Assembly: GCA_013151975.1 (NCBI GenBank)
Contig: JAADHG010000165.1
Coordinates: 1-8,093, forward strand
Direction of reading: 5' to 3'
DNA length: 8,093 nt
Source: Chlorobiota bacterium
GTDB taxonomy: Bacteria; Bacteroidota; Bacteroidia; Flavobacteriales; Flavobacteriaceae
In this document: in pieces, positions 6,501-8,093 of the stretch
Layout: each line of letters begins with the position of its first letter
Numbering within the stretch: position 1 is the stretch's first letter
Notes under the pieces: model-generated
Told to the model about the DNA's origin: nothing
What the model saw: only the letters and a program-made list of their open reading frames with translations
Databases searched by the model: none
Program-made: the position numbers and the translations under genes

Positions 6501-6941
6501 ATGAATTATACACAATCCATTAAAACCAAAACAACTCAGAGAACTTCTTTTCTAAGTATTGCTACTGGGATTGATAAATGGTGGGGGAAAGTAGATAATC
6601 CAGTATCAAAAGTTAATGATGAATTTTCAATTTTCTTTGGTAATACTGAATGGAGATTTAAAATTATTGAATTTTTAGAATACGAGAAAATTACTTGGAA
6701 ATGTATTAAAGCAAATCACATTCACCAAGGGTTGCAGAATATTAAAGAAGAATGGTTTAATTCTGAGTTATTTTGGGAATTCAAAACCCTGAAAGAATTT
6801 ACAGAAATTTCATTTTTACATAGCGGATTAAATCCTGAACTTAATTGCTATGACGTTTGTGAATCTGCTTGGAGTTTTTTTATTACGAAAAGTTTAAAAG
6901 ATTATTTAGATAAAGGTGTCGGAAACCCTTATTTTGAATAA
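6501..6941 (+). CDS. SRPBCC/START-fold protein of the AHSA1-like type
   Basis: A 146-residue protein, probably cytoplasmic, with the pattern of small SRPBCC (Bet v1-like) proteins of the Hsp90-ATPase-activator-homologue type. It has an N-terminal strand (YTQSIKTKT), a W-W pair after a helix (DKWWGKV, 25-31), several alternating strands (WRFKIIEFLEYEKITWKC, 51-68; EISFLHSGLNPE, 102-113), and a C-terminal helix with the family-typical NCYDVCESAW (115-124) and SLKDYLDKGVGNPY (131-144). The fold forms a hydrophobic cavity, but ligand and role are unknown. The frame reaches up to an ATG at 6456, which would add 15 lysine- and asparagine-rich residues. I chose 6501 because family proteins begin about there. 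It stands alone in a 166-bp upstream gap containing an inverted repeat. No ArsR regulator, a common partner of such genes, is adjacent. Confidence 0.75.
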   Translation: MNYTQSIKTKTTQRTSFLSIATGIDKWWGKVDNPVSKVNDEFSIFFGNTEWRFKIIEFLEYEKITWKCIKANHIHQGLQNIKEEWFNSELFWEFKTLKEFTEISFLHSGLNPELNCYDVCESAWSFFITKSLKDYLDKGVGNPYFE

Positions 6942-7023
6942 AACTCATAATAAAACCACATTTCTTTTTGTAGGTTTTATAAACTCTTTTCGACTTATGT
7001 TACTTATACCAATACTATATAGC

Positions 7024-7524
7024 ATGAAAAGATTTACAATAATTCTAGTATTCGTTTTTAGTACACACTCTGTTTTATCCCAAAACATGGATAATGCTGA
7101 GCTTGAAAACATTTTCACAACAATGAGTGATACCATACAAGGAGAACCAGGTAGGTGGCAATTTATAATTAAAGATGTTATGTTTGTTTGCCTTACAGAT
7201 ACTGCAAATAATAGAATGCGTATTATCTCCCCAATTACAGAAACCAACCAGCTGGACGAAGACACAAAAACCTTATTATTATTGGCAAATTTTCATACCG
7301 CTTTAGATGTAAAATACGCCATTTCGGACGATGTCTTGTGGTCAGTTTTTATTCATCCGTTAAAAGAACTCACAAGAGAGCAAGTTGAAGATGCTGTAAG
7401 TCAGGTGTACTATGCTCATATTACGTTTGGAACATCTTTTACAAGCACAAATTTAGTATTCCCTGGTAAACAAAAAAAAGAAGCCAAACGCATAGAAAAA
7501 GGCACCTTTAAAAAGAAAACTTAG
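7024..7524 (+). CDS. Exported protein of unknown function, possible YbjN/type III chaperone (CesT)-like fold
   Basis: The 166-residue product begins with a clear signal peptide: Lys2-Arg3, a hydrophobic stretch (FTIILVFVF), and a probable type I cleavage after VLS, before Gln20. The mature part of about 147 residues would be periplasmic or secreted. The middle and C-terminal part (LLLLANFHTALDVKYAISDD, then LWSVFIHPLKELTREQVEDAV and YAHITFGTSF) has the strand-strand-helix order and the 'lt.eqv.dal' pattern of YbjN/type III secretion chaperone-like domains; this assignment is from pattern memory and is tentative. The tail is strongly basic (KKEAKRIEKGTFKKK). The frame extends upstream to a GTG at 6916, overlapping the SRPBCC gene, but that would bury the signal peptide after 36 residues. 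A weak -7-like TAGGTTTT lies at 6971-6978. No membrane segment is seen after the signal peptide. Function unknown. Confidence 0.8.
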   Translation: MKRFTIILVFVFSTHSVLSQNMDNAELENIFTTMSDTIQGEPGRWQFIIKDVMFVCLTDTANNRMRIISPITETNQLDEDTKTLLLLANFHTALDVKYAISDDVLWSVFIHPLKELTREQVEDAVSQVYYAHITFGTSFTSTNLVFPGKQKKEAKRIEKGTFKKKT

Positions 7525-7593
7525 AATACTATCCTTTAAAGTGTAACAACCTTAGTAAATTCCCGACCTATATCTTGAATTAAAACACAAAAA

Positions 7594-7908
7594 ATGATTA
7601 TTTCTACAACAGATAAAGTTCCAAACAAAGAAATTATTGAAATACTAGGAATTGCAAGAGGCAATAGTGTAAGAGCACGACACATTGGTAGAGACATTTT
7701 CGCAGGATTAAAAAATATTGTTGGTGGCGAAATTAATGAGTACACAAAATTATTGGAGCAATCTCGTGAACAAGCGATGCATCGCATGATTAAAGATGCT
7801 GAAAGAATGAATGCCGATGCTATTGTAAATGTTAGGTTTACAACATCTATGGTAATGCAAGCAACTTCTGAAATTTTAGCCTACGGAACTGCAGTTAGGT
7901 TTTCTTGA
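7594..7908 (+). CDS. YbjQ/UPF0145 family protein (putative heavy-metal-binding domain)
   Basis: A 104-residue cytoplasmic protein matching the YbjQ (UPF0145) family in length and sequence. The N-terminal strand is MIISTTDKVPNKEIIEILG. RARHIGRDIFAGLKNIVGGE (28-47) is the glycine-rich core, followed by the helix EYTKLLEQSREQAMHRMIKDAERMNADAI. The C-terminal strands VRFTTSMVMQ and EILAYGTAVRF complete the domain. Members form small symmetric oligomers; the 'heavy-metal-binding' label rests on fold similarity, and this copy has no cysteine and only two histidines (31 and 63), so metal binding is doubtful. The gene is 69 bp after the exported-protein gene, and a terminator follows after 19 bp. No convincing promoter box was seen in the upstream gap, so it may be co-transcribed with the gene before it. 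Confidence 0.92.
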   Translation: MIISTTDKVPNKEIIEILGIARGNSVRARHIGRDIFAGLKNIVGGEINEYTKLLEQSREQAMHRMIKDAERMNADAIVNVRFTTSMVMQATSEILAYGTAVRFS

Positions 7909-7927
7909 AATAAAAATGTCATACAAA

Positions 7928-7961
7928 AAAAGCCATCTCGTTGTGAATTGAGATAGCTTTT
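7928..7961. terminator. Intrinsic terminator after the ybjQ-like gene, probably bidirectional
   Basis: Arms AAAAGCCATCTC (7928-7939) and GAGATAGCTTTT (7950-7961) pair along 12 positions with one C/A mismatch and a 10-base loop. On the + strand the stem ends in GCTTTTAAA, a short T-run 19 bp after the ybjQ-like stop. On the minus strand the stem is followed by seven T (7925-7931 as A on +), so it would terminate better in that direction. This suggests a convergent gene to the right, although none is visible in the window. Confidence 0.75.
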
Positions 7962-8093
7962 AAATACTCTGGTTTTAAGTATATATGTTGTAAATGTTTC
8001 TTTTTAGTGACATGTAAAACATGTTTACTTTATGTTTCATTTATATATTTTAATAACCTACTAATAAATATGCAACATTCATGCCAATTTTAT
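7962..8093. other. AT-rich non-coding tail
   Basis: No reading frame of note on either strand; all frames are broken by frequent stops. It holds a perfect 10-bp palindrome AAACATGTTT (8017-8026) and an overlapping inverted repeat ACATG-TAAAA-CATGT (8010-8024). TATGTTTC at 8031-8038 matches seven of eight positions of the -7 consensus, but there is no TTG at the right distance. It could be the upstream region of a gene beyond the window. Confidence 0.5.

Noticed and set aside
6916..7023. GTG start giving a 36-residue N-terminal extension of the exported protein
   Set aside because: It overlaps the SRPBCC gene by 26 bp and would place the signal peptide in the interior; the ATG at 7024 gives a normal signal peptide.
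6945..7265. Minus-strand 106-residue open frame
   Set aside because: Antisense to the exported-protein gene; its sequence has no family pattern and its existence follows from the opposite frame.
7472..7479. Run of eight A near the end of the exported-protein gene as a programmed slippage site
   Set aside because: The zero frame continues through it to a basic tail and stop shortly after; nothing points to a functional alternative frame.
7536..7787. Minus-strand 83-residue open frame
   Set aside because: Antisense to the ybjQ-like gene, which is supported by family motifs.

Overview
The window reads as an AT-rich chromosomal segment of a member of Bacteroidetes, most likely family Flavobacteriaceae. 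The signs are protein sequences of flavobacterial type (a fused aspartokinase/homoserine dehydrogenase ThrA, a YebC starting MGRAFEFRKARK), almost no Shine-Dalgarno sequences, and promoter elements of the Bacteroidetes type (TTG, about 19 bp, TAnnTTTG). I cannot name a genus. All genes are on the + strand. I saw no tRNA, rRNA, CRISPR array, insertion sequence or phage gene, and no minus-strand gene.

Layout. (1) 1-3140: the thrABC threonine operon, with spacings of 2 and 6 bp. Only the C-terminal homoserine dehydrogenase part of ThrA lies in the window. Together the three enzymes take aspartate semialdehyde to threonine. (2) 3183-5502: gcvT (glycine cleavage T-protein) with its own candidate -7 box, then an RmlD/epimerase-like NAD(P)-binding short-chain dehydrogenase and a small pterin-4a-carbinolamine dehydratase. 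(3) 5503-6334: yebC, behind the best promoter match in the window and a leader holding two overlapping dyads and three tandem heptamers. (4) 6335-7908: three small genes for an SRPBCC/AHSA1-like protein, an exported protein with possible YbjN/CesT-like fold, and a YbjQ-family protein. (5) 7909-8093: an intrinsic terminator, then AT-rich non-coding sequence.

The biology is mostly housekeeping: threonine synthesis, one-carbon and glycine metabolism, pterin recycling and a translation- or transcription-linked factor. I found no convincing new multi-gene system. The points most worth a second look are the structured yebC leader, the exported YbjN/CesT-like protein, the gcvT-SDR-pterin dehydratase cluster, and a long hairpin upstream of the SRPBCC gene. 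Three starts are assigned inside longer open frames: gcvT at 3215, the SRPBCC gene at 6501 and the exported protein at 7024. No gap between genes exceeds about 190 bp.
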